A stretch of DNA of 32,160 nucleotides from Mariniphaga sp. (lineage in GTDB: Bacteria; Bacteroidota; Bacteroidia; Bacteroidales; Prolixibacteraceae): positions 1 through 32,160 of the forward strand of contig JAHYIT010000038.1 of NCBI GenBank assembly GCA_019429205.1, in the 5' to 3' direction. Made by a program: the position numbers and the translations under genes. The notes below the pieces were generated by a model. That model had not been told where the DNA came from. It was given only the letters and a program-made list of their open reading frames with translations, and did no database searches. Positions 9,414-17,701 of the stretch are shown here, one piece after another. Every line of letters begins with the position of its first letter. Positions within the stretch are counted from its first letter, which is position 1.

Positions 9414-10798
9414 CCTGCAACAATTTTTTCGACTTCATCCGGCTCAACCGGAACACGTTTTCCAATAATTGCGCTTCCGGTTTCAGTTACGAGAATATCG
9501 TCTTCAAGCCTGATGCCGCCAAAATCGCGATATTGGTTAACGTTATCAAAATTTATAAAATCGGCATTGGTTTTATCGCGTTGCCACTGATCGATGAGTG
9601 CCGGAATAAAATAAATGCCTGGTTCGTTAGTTACCACAAAACCCGCTTGCAGCCTTCGTCCCAAACGTAATGCAGCTATTCCAAACTGATCAGAAGGACG
9701 GATTTCGTCATCGTAACCCACGTAAATCTGTCCGAGGTCTTCCATGTCGTGTACATCAAGCCCCATCATGTGTCCCAGTCCGTGCGGAAAGAATAATGCA
9801 TGAGCTCCGTTTGCAACAGCTTCTTTAACATCTCCTTTCATCAAACCAAGGGCTTTTAACCCTTCTGCAATCACCTCGCTTGCAGCTAAATGAACTGATT
9901 TGAAGGTAACCCCTGGTTTAGTTAATTCGGTAGCTTTATTATTGGCAGCCAGCACTATTTCATAAATCTCGCGCTGTTTTTGGTTGAATTTTCCACCAAC
10001 AGGAACTGTGCGTGTAAAATCGGAAGCATAATGCAGTAAAGATTCTGCTCCGGCATCTGTAAGTAATAAACGGCCTTCTTTTAAAATTTGCGAATGGTCG
10101 TGGTTGTGCAGTGTTTCGCCATTTTGCGATAATATTATGGGAAAGGAAATCATTCCACCGCCGGTAGCAGCAATACCTTCAATGGTTCCGGCAATTTGTT
10201 GTTCCCGTACCCCGGGTTTGGCCAGTTTCATAGCTGCAACGTGCATTTCGTAACCAGTTGCACAGGCTTTTTTAATCTCCTCAATTTCTTCGGGTCCTTT
10301 TACTGAACGCAAATCAACAATTGCTTTTATCAGTTCAATTGAAGCATATTCGCCAATTCTCAAAGCTGAAATTCCAAGCAACTGTTCCAGCCAGATTTTA
10401 TTTTCTCCACGGTAGGGTGGCAAAAAATGCACTTTTCGGCCCTGGTTAATAACGCCGGATAAATAATTATTCAGTTTTGCCAAAGGAGCAGTTTTGGCAA
10501 CTCCTGCCTTTGCTGCATTTTCCTGAATGGTAACCTGCGGCCCCATCCAAATAATATCATCCAAATCCGCATCATTTCCGAAAATATAATCCTCGCCGCT
10601 GTCAAAATCAATCACCCCGGCAAGTCCCGGAAAATTGAGCCCGAAAAAATACAGAAACGAACTGTCTTGCCTGTAATGAAAAGTGTTGGCCGGGTAGTTC
10701 ATAGGCGATTCCAGATTGCCCAAAAATAATGCAATTCCGTTGGAAACTTTGTCTTTAAGTTTATTCCTGCGATTGGTATAAATATCTTTTTCAAACAT
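9410..10798 (-). CDS. Xaa-Pro aminopeptidase (M24B, aminopeptidase P)
   Basis: Aminopeptidase P removes the N-terminal residue preceding proline, using two metal ions in the cytosol. The 462-residue protein has the N-terminal creatinase-like domain (about 1-180, including FHYRQDSSFLYFFGL) and a C-terminal pita-bread domain. All five metal ligands are visible: Asp248 and Asp260 in LLTDAGAESLLHYASDFTRT, His343 in HGLGHMMGLDVHD, Glu392 in NEPGIYF and Glu432 in GIRLEDDILVT. I chose the ATG at 10798 (MFEKDIYTNRRNKL), because the 40 codons upstream in the same frame look like untranslated leader and family members start here. It converges on the ArsC-like gene, with the stops overlapping by four bases. 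Confidence 0.93.
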   Translation of the reverse strand: MFEKDIYTNRRNKLKDKVSNGIALFLGNLESPMNYPANTFHYRQDSSFLYFFGLNFPGLAGVIDFDSGEDYIFGNDADLDDIIWMGPQVTIQENAAKAGVAKTAPLAKLNNYLSGVINQGRKVHFLPPYRGENKIWLEQLLGISALRIGEYASIELIKAIVDLRSVKGPEEIEEIKKACATGYEMHVAAMKLAKPGVREQQIAGTIEGIAATGGGMISFPIILSQNGETLHNHDHSQILKEGRLLLTDAGAESLLHYASDFTRTVPVGGKFNQKQREIYEIVLAANNKATELTKPGVTFKSVHLAASEVIAEGLKALGLMKGDVKEAVANGAHALFFPHGLGHMMGLDVHDMEDLGQIYVGYDDEIRPSDQFGIAALRLGRRLQAGFVVTNEPGIYFIPALIDQWQRDKTNADFINFDNVNQYRDFGGIRLEDDILVTETGSAIIGKRVPVEPDEVEKIVAG

Positions 10799-10935
10799 AT
10801 TCTTAATTTTATTTTTTCGATTAGTCCACGAATATATAATTTTTCGTGTGTTTATTTTTAAATTGCAACACGAATTGCAGATGGGGGTATAAAACAAATT
10901 CCATATTTTTATGCGCATTCGGAAAAACGGATTTT

Positions 10936-11058
10936 TTACACCGCGGCTTGAGCCCGGTGAAAAGAGGCAGCCAAAAGCAAAAGGGCTTCAGCCATTAAAG
11001 GGATTAAATGCTAAAGCCGCAAAAGGCGGTGAGAAAGTTAAACACAGAGCGCCGGTGA
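10936..11058. repeat. Dispersed palindromic repeat, copy 1
   Basis: This segment contains CACCGCGGCTTGAGCCCGG followed by GGGCTTCAGCCATTAA and an imperfect inverted partner TTAAATGCTAAAGCC, then GGCGGTG and GCGCCGGTG. The same ordered blocks occur in the larger palindrome at 26035-26328 (CACCGTTGCTTCAGCCCGG, GGCTTCAGCCTTTAA, TTAAAGGCTAAAGCC), so the two are copies of one family. It sits in the leader between the divergent M24 and fucosidase genes. The open frame across it (10911-11147) is a by-product of the repeat. Confidence 0.65.
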
Positions 11059-11143
11059 AAAAGAATATATGCTTTGTACCGCTATTTAAAACGTGGAATT
11101 TGCTGTTCAACCCAGATGGACTTATAAATAAATGCTTCATACT

Positions 11144-12790
11144 ATGAAAAAGATTAGTTTAACCTTTGCCCTGGTCATCATTTTAATTTCCATCCATGCT
11201 CAACAACATCATCAGGAAGATTATTTGAACCTGAATAAACCCGAACGACTTGAATGGTTTCGCGACCTGGGATTTGGCATGTTTATTCATTTTAGTTTCG
11301 ACAGCCAGTTGGGAGTTGTGATCAGCCACTCCATGGCCGGAGCTTCAGAAGATTATCTGAACAAGTTTGTAAATGAGTTACCCAAAACGTTCAATCCAAA
11401 AAAGTATGCACCGGATGAAATAGCAACACTTGCAAAACTTGCCGGCATGAAATACATCGTTTTCACCACAAAACACCATTCCGGTTTTTGCATGTGGGAT
11501 ACACAAACCACAGCGTTTAATATAATGAACACTCCTTACGGAAAAGACCTGCTGGCTGAATATGTTGATGCTACAAGAAAGGCCGGGCTTGCGGTAGGAT
11601 TTTACTTTTCGCCCGAAGATTTTAATTTTTTGTATGAAAACGGGTTGCAGGTACGCCGCCGGTTTCCTGAACCAATTCCTGAAAAAATTATGGAAAAATA
11701 CCTGGAACTGGTTGAATTGCAATGCATGGAACTGATGGCCCAATATGGTGAAATCGATATTATATTTTTCGACGGCGGAGAAGGAGCTTTGCAGGAAAAA
11801 TGCAAAGAAGTGGTTTGGGAACTTCAACCCGACATTGTAGTTACGCGAGGCGCCATTAAAACACCGGAACAAACTGTATTGGGGATTGCATCTGATGAAC
11901 CCTGGGAATCGTGCATTACCATGGGAACTCAATGGGCTTACAAACCAACCAATGAGGCATATAAAACCGGCGACCGGCTTATTGAAATTCTGATTGAAAC
12001 CCGCGCAAAAGGAGGAAATTTATTGCTGAATGTTGGACCAAAACCCAACGGCGAACTTCCGGAAGAACAGGAAGCCAATTTGCGTGAAATGGCTGCCTGG
12101 AATTTTATTAATTACGAAGCGGTTGAAAAAGTGGAACCATGGATATTGCCCAACGAAGAAAATATATGGTTTACCTGGAAACCCGAAGAAAAAACACTTT
12201 ATGCTTTTCTGACTAAAATTCCTGACTGGCCGCGTGGGGCCCGAAAAAAATTTCTTTTAAAATCGGTACTGACAAATGAAAAAACGGAAGTCAGTGTTTT
12301 AGGACAATCGGGCGAAATAGTGGAATACCAACCTGATACAGATGCTAAAACTTATTTCGAACAAAAAGATAACGGGCTTCACATTTCATGTGTCAGGGCA
12401 CAACGCATATACAATAACCACAAATGGCATAATCCCATTGTGCTGAAAATAACCCATGCAACTCCATCGCTTGAACCTCCGGCAGTAGTAACACACCTGC
12501 CAATAATTTCAGGTTCCGAAAACAACCTGATTACTTTTAATGGCGAAATATTAACAACAGGAGATTCTGAAAAACTGAAGGCTGGTTTTCAGTTTCGGGA
12601 ATATGCCGGTTTTGTGGAAGAATTGTATTCGGATGAATGGCACGAAACTGAAACCATGAAAATTTCAGGAACCAACGATTTTTCCATCAGTCCAAATTTA
12701 AAAAAGGAAGGAAAAGAATACCAGGTAAGGGCATTTGTTGACCATCCGAAACTGAGAATTTACGGCGATATTGTTAGAATCAGATTTTGA
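11144..12790 (+). CDS. Alpha-L-fucosidase (GH29), secreted
   Basis: GH29 enzymes release alpha-linked L-fucose from glycans with retention of configuration. The 548-residue product starts with a signal peptide (about 1-19, ending SIHAQ). The catalytic barrel shows FGMFIHFSFDS near residue 43, TKHHSGFCMWDT near 109-120, and IDIIFFDGGEG with the predicted nucleophile Asp210. The GTQWAYKP and GGNLLLNVGPKPNGELP segments typical of the family follow. A C-terminal beta-sandwich occupies roughly 335-548. The ATG at 11144 (MKKISLTF) is preferred over the in-frame ATG at 11132 because it begins a clean signal peptide. Together with the GH78 genes at 26-32 kb it suggests use of fucose- and rhamnose-bearing polysaccharides, but there is no SusCD pair in the window. 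Confidence 0.93.
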   Translation: MKKISLTFALVIILISIHAQQHHQEDYLNLNKPERLEWFRDLGFGMFIHFSFDSQLGVVISHSMAGASEDYLNKFVNELPKTFNPKKYAPDEIATLAKLAGMKYIVFTTKHHSGFCMWDTQTTAFNIMNTPYGKDLLAEYVDATRKAGLAVGFYFSPEDFNFLYENGLQVRRRFPEPIPEKIMEKYLELVELQCMELMAQYGEIDIIFFDGGEGALQEKCKEVVWELQPDIVVTRGAIKTPEQTVLGIASDEPWESCITMGTQWAYKPTNEAYKTGDRLIEILIETRAKGGNLLLNVGPKPNGELPEEQEANLREMAAWNFINYEAVEKVEPWILPNEENIWFTWKPEEKTLYAFLTKIPDWPRGARKKFLLKSVLTNEKTEVSVLGQSGEIVEYQPDTDAKTYFEQKDNGLHISCVRAQRIYNNHKWHNPIVLKITHATPSLEPPAVVTHLPIISGSENNLITFNGEILTTGDSEKLKAGFQFREYAGFVEELYSDEWHETETMKISGTNDFSISPNLKKEGKEYQVRAFVDHPKLRIYGDIVRIRF

Positions 12791-12796
12791 TTAAAG

Positions 12797-12827
12797 TTTG
12801 TCATATCTCCTAAAAAAACTAATTTAG
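12797..12827 (+). promoter_or_regulatory. Candidate promoter of the symporter gene
   Basis: TTTG at 12797-12800 and TAATTTAG at 12820-12827 match the Bacteroidota -33/-7 pair with a 19-base spacer and one mismatch in the -7 box. It would give a leader of about 28 bases before the GTG start at 12862. Confidence 0.45.
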
Positions 12828-12861
12828 CAACCCTTTACAAAAACCAGTTAAAATCGGAAAT

Positions 12862-14091
12862 GTGAAAATTTTAAAAATCAAATTACACTGGCAAATTCTA
12901 ATTGCCTTTATCCTTGCTGTACTGTTCGGATACTTCATTCCCGACGGGGTAAAATATGTTTCCTGGATTGGGGAAATTTTCCTCAGGGCATTAAAAATGG
13001 TGATTATTCCATTGGTTTTCAGCTCAATTATTAGCGGGGTAACCAGCATGGGCGACGGAAAAAACCTGGGGCGGCTTGGAGTCAAAACCATGTTTTATTA
13101 TTTGGGAACCAGTACCCTGGCCATTTTAACAGGGCTTACAATGGTAAACCTTATTAAACCAGGGGTTGGCATTGACCTGGGATTTTCGAAAACTGTGGAA
13201 GGGTTAACTGAGAATACCGGCTCGGTACAAGATATTTTTTTCAGGTTAATTCCTGAGAACATTATAGATTCCATGGCACGGGGAGAAATTTTACCTGTTA
13301 TATTTTTTGCCATTCTGTTGGGATTTTTCATCACAAAAACTGCAACAAAATACCGGGAAACACTCACCAACTTTTTCAATGCTTTTTTTGAAGTGATGAT
13401 GAAAGTTACCCTGTTCATCATAAAATTTACACCACTGGGAATTTTTGGCATAGTGGCGACAGAAGTAAAACGTAACTCAGGAGAACTGGCAAGTATTGCC
13501 GGAAGCCTTGCCATTTACAGCCTTACCGTTGTGGCCGCCCTATTGATTCATGCTCTTGTAACACTTCCTGTTATTGTCCGGTTTATTGGGAAAGCAAAAC
13601 CTTATGAACACTTGAAAAATATGGCAGCTCCGCTCTTAACAGCCTTTTCAACTTCATCGTCAAGTGCCACATTGCCACTTACCATGGAAGCGCTGGAAAA
13701 TAACAGCGGAGTTTCCAATAAAGTCTCAAGTTTTACACTGCCGCTTGGTGCTACTATTAACATGGACGGAACAGCGCTTTACGAATGTGTTGCTGCCATG
13801 TTTATTGCGCAGGCTTATGGCGTTGAGCTAACGTTTATTCAGCAGATGCTGATTGTGGTTACTGCGCTGCTTGCTTCCATCGGTGCCGCCGGAATTCCTA
13901 TGGCCGGACTGGTAATGATGACCGTCGTTCTAACCGCAGTTGGACTTCCACTCGAAGGGATTGGTTTGGTGCTGGCAGTTGACCGGATTCTGGATATGTT
14001 GCGGACTGCTGTAAATGTATGGAGCGACAGTTGCGGAGCCGTAACCATTGCACGGACAGAAAACGAAGAAACCAGTGTAGCCGTAAATTGA
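12862..14091 (+). CDS. Dicarboxylate/amino acid:cation symporter (DAACS family)
   Basis: This 409-residue inner-membrane protein belongs to the GltP/DctA/SLC1 family, which couples uptake of glutamate, aspartate or C4-dicarboxylates to Na+ or H+. Visible signatures are the serine-rich re-entrant loop STSSSSAT (263-270), the NMDGT motif (300-304) that helps bind cation and substrate, the second hairpin ASIGAAGIPMAG, and the TM8 segment DRILDMLRTAVNVWSDS with Asp374, Asp378, Asn385 and Asp389. TM8 has Asp378 followed by Met-Leu-Arg-Thr, with Arg381 close to the substrate site, but I would not predict the exact substrate. The start is GTG at 12862, since no in-frame ATG precedes the first transmembrane helix. 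It follows the fucosidase by 71 bases and has a separate promoter-like sequence. Confidence 0.93.
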   Translation: MKILKIKLHWQILIAFILAVLFGYFIPDGVKYVSWIGEIFLRALKMVIIPLVFSSIISGVTSMGDGKNLGRLGVKTMFYYLGTSTLAILTGLTMVNLIKPGVGIDLGFSKTVEGLTENTGSVQDIFFRLIPENIIDSMARGEILPVIFFAILLGFFITKTATKYRETLTNFFNAFFEVMMKVTLFIIKFTPLGIFGIVATEVKRNSGELASIAGSLAIYSLTVVAALLIHALVTLPVIVRFIGKAKPYEHLKNMAAPLLTAFSTSSSSATLPLTMEALENNSGVSNKVSSFTLPLGATINMDGTALYECVAAMFIAQAYGVELTFIQQMLIVVTALLASIGAAGIPMAGLVMMTVVLTAVGLPLEGIGLVLAVDRILDMLRTAVNVWSDSCGAVTIARTENEETSVAVN

Positions 14092-14131
14092 TTTTTTGCA
14101 TTTTTTAAGAATTCAGATTTGCTGAAATCCC

Positions 14132-14139
14132 TATTTTTG
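14132..14139 (+). promoter_or_regulatory. Candidate -7 box for the beta-lactamase-like lipoprotein gene
   Basis: TATTTTTG followed by C is an exact TAnnTTTG match 36 bases before the ATG at 14176. No -33 TTG lies at the normal spacing, so the promoter assignment is tentative. Confidence 0.45.
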
Positions 14140-14175
14140 CGACAATTTTTAAGCAACTCAGAAAAACTAAAAAAT

Positions 14176-15342
14176 ATGGCAGTGAAAAAAATTATACGCT
14201 ATTCAGTTTTACTAATCCTTTTATTTAGCCTTTCAAACTGCAAGAAAAATAACACCGATTTACTTTACGACAGAAAGTACGTTAATGAAATAAAAGCTGC
14301 CCGAAAAGATGCCGCTTTTTATCTGGCGCGTACCTTTGCCCCGGGTGGCACTTTTGCCATCGCCAAGGAGGGAAAAATCATCTATTCAGAAGGAATAGGA
14401 CTGGCTTCAGAAGACCTGGAAGTGAAGGCAACCCGAAATACCAAATTCAGAATTGGCCAGGTTTCCGAATTATTTACTAATCTGATTTACCAAAAAATGG
14501 TTGAAAACGGAACGCTGCATCCTGATTCAACAGTTCAGTATTACTATCCTGATTTTCCTGAAAAGCAATTTAAACTGCCTATTCGTCATCTTGTATATCA
14601 CACTTCAGGAATCAGGGAACCCCAAGGTGAAGAAAGTGACTGGAGGGGATTAAATGTAACAATGCAAGCTGGAATTGAAAATTTCAAAGCCGATTCACTG
14701 GAATTTCCACCGGGAATGTATCTTGTACCCAACATGTACAATTATAATTTGCTGGGTGCAATTATGGAAAATATTACCGAAAAAAAATTCAACACCATAT
14801 TAAAAGATTATGTTACTGATACATTAAATCTTGAAAATACATTGATTGACAACCCGTTTACCTTTATTAAAGGAAGGGCTGATTTTTACGATCACAATTT
14901 TGTTGCACAAGTTGTTCATGCAACTACCCGCGATATGAGATTCAGAGCGCCTTCGGAGGGATTGCTTTCCAATGCTGAAGACCTTGTAAAGTTTGGCAAT
15001 GCAATGCTTTATTCCGATTATTTTTCGGAGGAAATTAAAGCACGGCTTTTTGAACCGGTACTCCTTTTCAACGATATTCCATCCAACATGGCTAATGGAT
15101 GGATACTGATGGCCGATCGCGAAGGGCGAAAAATTTACGGAAGAAGCGGCACAGTTACAGGTGGTGGTGCAGCATTGCTGATTTATCCCGACGAAAAGCT
15201 CGTGGTAGCCTGCGCTCTAAACCTGGGTGCATTTTCAAATGATTATCCGGTTTTTGACATGGCCCGGCATTTTCTTCCACAAACTGAAGAGCAAACAACA
15301 GAAGAAAAAACTAATGATTCTGCTTTCCCCGATGAAAATTAG
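14176..15342 (+). CDS. Class C beta-lactamase-fold lipoprotein, catalytic motifs lost
   Basis: The 388-residue product has a lipoprotein signal (SLSNC, lipidated Cys22) and a serine beta-lactamase/penicillin-binding-protein fold: KFRIGQVSELFTNLIYQ, PIRHLVYHTSGI, NYNLLGAIMENI, SEGLLSNAEDLVKFGNAML and YGRSGTVTGGGAALL. In active members the first segment reads GSxSKxFT, with catalytic SxxK. Here it is Gln95-Val-Ser-Glu98, so both Ser and Lys are gone. The YxN motif is Pro185-Asn-Met187 and the H/KxG motif is Arg323-Ser-Gly325. All three active-site motifs are replaced in an intact frame. I therefore predict a non-enzymatic, membrane-tethered binding protein, perhaps a peptidoglycan- or peptide-binding regulator. 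The ATG at 14176 is chosen because it begins the lipoprotein signal. Confidence 0.85.
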   Translation: MAVKKIIRYSVLLILLFSLSNCKKNNTDLLYDRKYVNEIKAARKDAAFYLARTFAPGGTFAIAKEGKIIYSEGIGLASEDLEVKATRNTKFRIGQVSELFTNLIYQKMVENGTLHPDSTVQYYYPDFPEKQFKLPIRHLVYHTSGIREPQGEESDWRGLNVTMQAGIENFKADSLEFPPGMYLVPNMYNYNLLGAIMENITEKKFNTILKDYVTDTLNLENTLIDNPFTFIKGRADFYDHNFVAQVVHATTRDMRFRAPSEGLLSNAEDLVKFGNAMLYSDYFSEEIKARLFEPVLLFNDIPSNMANGWILMADREGRKIYGRSGTVTGGGAALLIYPDEKLVVACALNLGAFSNDYPVFDMARHFLPQTEEQTTEEKTNDSAFPDEN

Positions 15343-15458
15343 ATTCTGGATTCAGGTATTCCATAAAATTCTATTGTAGTTTATTAAGCTAATATTCTGA
15401 AGTGGATCTCACCAAAATTGACATCAAACCGAACGAATAAAATTGGACAACTGAGAGT

Positions 15459-16412
15459 TTATTCCGAAAAAAGTGATTCCACAAATTCCCGTCTTCTAAA
15501 AATCTGCAGATGTTCCATTTTTTCACCAATTCCAATATATTTTACCGGAATTTTAAACTGGTCGGAAATGCCAATGACCACGCCGCCTTTTGCCGTGCCA
15601 TCGAGTTTGGTGAGGGCCAAAGCTGTAACTTCAGTGGCTTTGGTAAATTGTTTGGCCTGTTCAAAAGCATTTTGCCCGGTTGAGCCATCGAGTATCAACA
15701 ACACTTCATGTGGAGCCCCGGGAACGATACGCGACATTACTTTTTTGATTTTCGAAAGCTCGTTCATCAGATTTACCTTGTTGTGCAAACGCCCGGCTGT
15801 ATCAATAATCACTACATCGGCATTATTTACTTTTGCAGACGACAACGCATCGTAAGCAACCGATGCAGGATCGGAACCCATTTTTTGTTTTACGATGGGT
15901 ACATCAACGCGCTGTGCCCAAATTTCAAGCTGTTCAATAGCTGCCGCGCGGAAAGTGTCTGCAGCGCCCAGGTAAACTTTTTTGCCAGCCTCTTTAAACT
16001 GGTAAGCCAATTTACCGATGGTTGTAGTTTTTCCCACACCGTTTACGCCAACCACCATAATAACATAAGGTTTTTCGATATCAGGAAGCTCAAAATCAGA
16101 AACATCGTCTGAGTTGTTTTCTTCCAGCAAGGCGGCAATTTCTTCTTTTAAAATATGGTTGAGTTCTTCAATTCCCATATATTTATCGCGGTCAACACGT
16201 TCTTCAATGCGTTTAATAATTTTAAGAGTAGTTTCCACACCAACGTCTGAAGTAATCAACACTTCTTCCAGATTATCAAGCACTTCGTCGTCAACTTTCG
16301 ATTTGCCAACAACAGCCCGGCTCAGCTTTTTAAAAACACTCTCTTTTGTTTTCGACAAGCCTTTATCCAGATTTTCTTTTTTACTTCTGGTAAAACTTCC
16401 AAATATTCCCAT
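15459..16412 (-). CDS. ftsY: Signal recognition particle receptor FtsY
   Basis: FtsY is the GTPase receptor that docks SRP-ribosome complexes at the inner membrane. The 317-residue protein has a short basic N-terminus, an N domain (about 15-100) and a G domain with GVNGVGKT (122-129), DTFRAAA (152-158), DTAGR (204-208), TKLDGTAKGG and the closing GIGEKMEHLQIF motif. It lacks the long acidic A domain of E. coli FtsY, which is normal for Bacteroidota. It lies downstream of rpmB, rpmG and the DUF4295 gene on the same strand, 124 bases after DUF4295, with a terminator hairpin in that gap. In many Bacteroidota rimO follows ftsY; here the next gene converges instead. Confidence 0.97.
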   Translation of the reverse strand: MGIFGSFTRSKKENLDKGLSKTKESVFKKLSRAVVGKSKVDDEVLDNLEEVLITSDVGVETTLKIIKRIEERVDRDKYMGIEELNHILKEEIAALLEENNSDDVSDFELPDIEKPYVIMVVGVNGVGKTTTIGKLAYQFKEAGKKVYLGAADTFRAAAIEQLEIWAQRVDVPIVKQKMGSDPASVAYDALSSAKVNNADVVIIDTAGRLHNKVNLMNELSKIKKVMSRIVPGAPHEVLLILDGSTGQNAFEQAKQFTKATEVTALALTKLDGTAKGGVVIGISDQFKIPVKYIGIGEKMEHLQIFRRREFVESLFSE

Positions 16413-16482
16413 TGATTAAAAATTTGCGGTGGCTAAAAATAGTAATATTTTCTGTGAACCCATAGCAGGAAATTTAACGAAT

Positions 16483-16517
16483 AAAAAAAAGCTTCCACCG
16501 GGTGATGAAAGCTTTTT
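16483..16517 (-). terminator. Intrinsic terminator between DUF4295 gene and ftsY
   Basis: Read on the minus strand, AAAGCTT pairs with AAGCTTT, with an inner CACC/GGTG pairing, and the stem is followed by a T-run (the A-run at 16483-16490 on the plus strand). It lies 20 bases after the DUF4295 stop and 71 bases before the ftsY start, so it would reduce ftsY transcription relative to the ribosomal genes. Confidence 0.75.
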
Positions 16518-16536
16518 CTGCTTATACGTCATATCT

Positions 16537-16692
16537 TTATTGTCTTTGAAAGTAGTCTTTTACCTCTTCGTTGGTAATAACTTCTTCTCTAAACATATAG
16601 GCTCCGGTTTCGGGTGATTTCACCATTTTAATTACTTTGGCATGTCCCCTACCCGATCCTTTTTGTAATGTTGCAACCGTCTTCTTTGCCAT
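16537..16692 (-). CDS. DUF4295 small basic protein, probable ribosomal component
   Basis: A 51-residue basic protein beginning MAKKTVATLQKGSGRGHAKV and ending EEVKDYFQRQ. The family is restricted to Bacteroidota and is found next to rpmG. From memory, structural work on a Flavobacterium ribosome described a Bacteroidota-specific large-subunit protein (bL38), and I believe it corresponds to this family; treat that link as unverified. The start at 16692 lies six bases after the rpmG stop, so translational coupling is likely. It has no membrane or signal segment. Confidence 0.88.
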   Translation of the reverse strand: MAKKTVATLQKGSGRGHAKVIKMVKSPETGAYMFREEVITNEEVKDYFQRQ

Positions 16693-16698
16693 AACTTA

Positions 16699-16887
16699 TT
16701 ATTTTATTTCTTTATGAACAGTAACTTTTTTCAATATGGGGTTGTACTTTTTCTTTTCCAACCGGTCAGGTGTATTTTTTCTGTTTTTGGTAGTAATATA
16801 CCGCGAAGTTCCCGGCACTCCGCTATCTTTATGCTCGGTGCACTCCATAATAACCTGAATTCTGTTGCCTTTGCCTTTTTTAGCCAT
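16699..16887 (-). CDS. rpmG: 50S ribosomal protein bL33
   Basis: The 62-residue product [20 protein letters not shown]... has the bL33 pattern, with the [20 protein letters not shown] core and a C-terminal VHKEIK. Of the CXXC pairs found in zinc-binding L33 variants, only one Cys (MECTEH) remains, so this is a C-minus (zinc-free) type. It follows rpmB by 11 bases and precedes the DUF4295 gene by six, as expected for one operon. Confidence 0.96.
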   Translation of the reverse strand: MAKKGKGNRIQVIMECTEHKDSGVPGTSRYITTKNRKNTPDRLEKKKYNPILKKVTVHKEIK

Positions 16888-16898
16888 TGCTCAGTCCT

Positions 16899-17141
16899 TT
16901 AAATTTTTTCGATTATACCTTTTGCTTTTGCATCCTGAATGGCAGCGACCACACCTTTTTTATTGATGGTTCGAAGCCCATGAGCTGAAACAGTTAAAAC
17001 AATCCAACGATTTTCATTAGGAAGATAAAATTTCTTCTTAAATAAGTTTACGTTAAACTTCCTTTTAACCCTGCGTTTCGAGTGGGAAACATTGTTGCCC
17101 ACCATTGCTCTTTTCCCTGTTATTTGACAAACTTGTGACAT
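16899..17141 (-). CDS. rpmB: 50S ribosomal protein bL28
   Basis: The 80-residue product starts [20 protein letters not shown] and contains the [13 protein letters not shown] and [12 protein letters not shown] segments typical of bL28. I chose the ATG at 17141; an in-frame extension of 11 codons upstream does not match the family. It is the first gene of the rpmB-rpmG-DUF4295-ftsY unit. Two overlapping promoter-like sequences lie just upstream. Confidence 0.97.
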   Translation of the reverse strand: MSQVCQITGKRAMVGNNVSHSKRRVKRKFNVNLFKKKFYLPNENRWIVLTVSAHGLRTINKKGVVAAIQDAKAKGIIEKI

Positions 17142-17163
17142 TTTTATATAATTTCTTGATGTA

Positions 17164-17222
17164 CAAACTAACACGTTATTTTAACGGCTTGCAAAGAAAA
17201 TACTTTTTTAATAAATAATCAA
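17164..17222 (-). promoter_or_regulatory. Candidate tandem promoters of the rpmB operon
   Basis: On the minus strand, TTG (17222-17220), a 20-base spacer and TTTCTTTG (17199-17192) form one -33/-7 pair. TTTG (17195-17192), a 20-base spacer and TTAGTTTG (17171-17164) form a second. Each -7 box has one mismatch to TAnnTTTG. The -7 box of the first doubles as the -33 box of the second. The second would give a leader of about 16 bases. Confidence 0.45.
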
Positions 17223-17511
17223 GCTGTTGTGTAAGTTTTTCAGAAAACAATTAACATTGGGGTGTTAGTTCGTCTCAATAAAGTCAAAAACACTGGAAAT
17301 CCCTTAACGAAACAGAAAGTAATTCAATAGTACAATAACATTTTCGGGTAAAAATTTCTACAATAAATCTACACAAATCCATAAATCCGGCTTCAAAAAT
17401 AAACAATGAAGTATTTGTATTTCAAAAACTTATATCTCAATCAAACTTGTGGCATTAATTTTTCACAAACCAAAGAGAAACAATTTATTACAAATTTTAA
17501 AATTTACAGTT
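17223..17511. other. Intergenic region between rpmB operon and csbD
   Basis: No gene is supported. The stretch is AT-rich and holds the csbD leader. CTTGTGGC...TTTCACAAA near 17446-17467 can pair weakly and might be an operator. The last 22 bases before the csbD ATG closely resemble the leader of the lipoprotein gene at 24381. Confidence 0.35.
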
Positions 17512-17697
17512 ATGAACAAATTAATGCTAAAAGGAAATTGGAACGAACTAAAAGGAAAACTAAAACAGAAATACGCTGAGCTTTCTGACGATGATCTGGC
17601 TTATGCTGAAGGAAAAGAAAATGAATTATTGGGGCGATTACAAAAAGTAACAGGCAAAACTAAAGAAAAGTTGGTGAACGAAATCAATAAATTATAA
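17512..17697 (+). CDS. CsbD family stress protein
   Basis: The 61-residue protein MNKLMLKGNWNELKGKLKQK... is a typical CsbD domain: a small, soluble, highly charged helical bundle induced by general stress in Bacillus and by osmotic or envelope stress in other bacteria. The molecular function is unknown. The GNWNELKGKLKQKYAELSDD and LLGRLQKVTGKTKEKL segments are diagnostic. ATG 17512 is chosen because the conserved domain starts there. A small membrane-protein frame starts a few bases after its stop, so the two are probably co-transcribed. Confidence 0.92.
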   Translation: MNKLMLKGNWNELKGKLKQKYAELSDDDLAYAEGKENELLGRLQKVTGKTKEKLVNEINKL

Positions 17698-17701
17698 AGT
17701 C

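Noticed and set aside
10911-11147. Plus-strand open frame of 78 codons
   Set aside because: It is created by the dispersed palindromic repeat; the translated product is low complexity and has no family resemblance.
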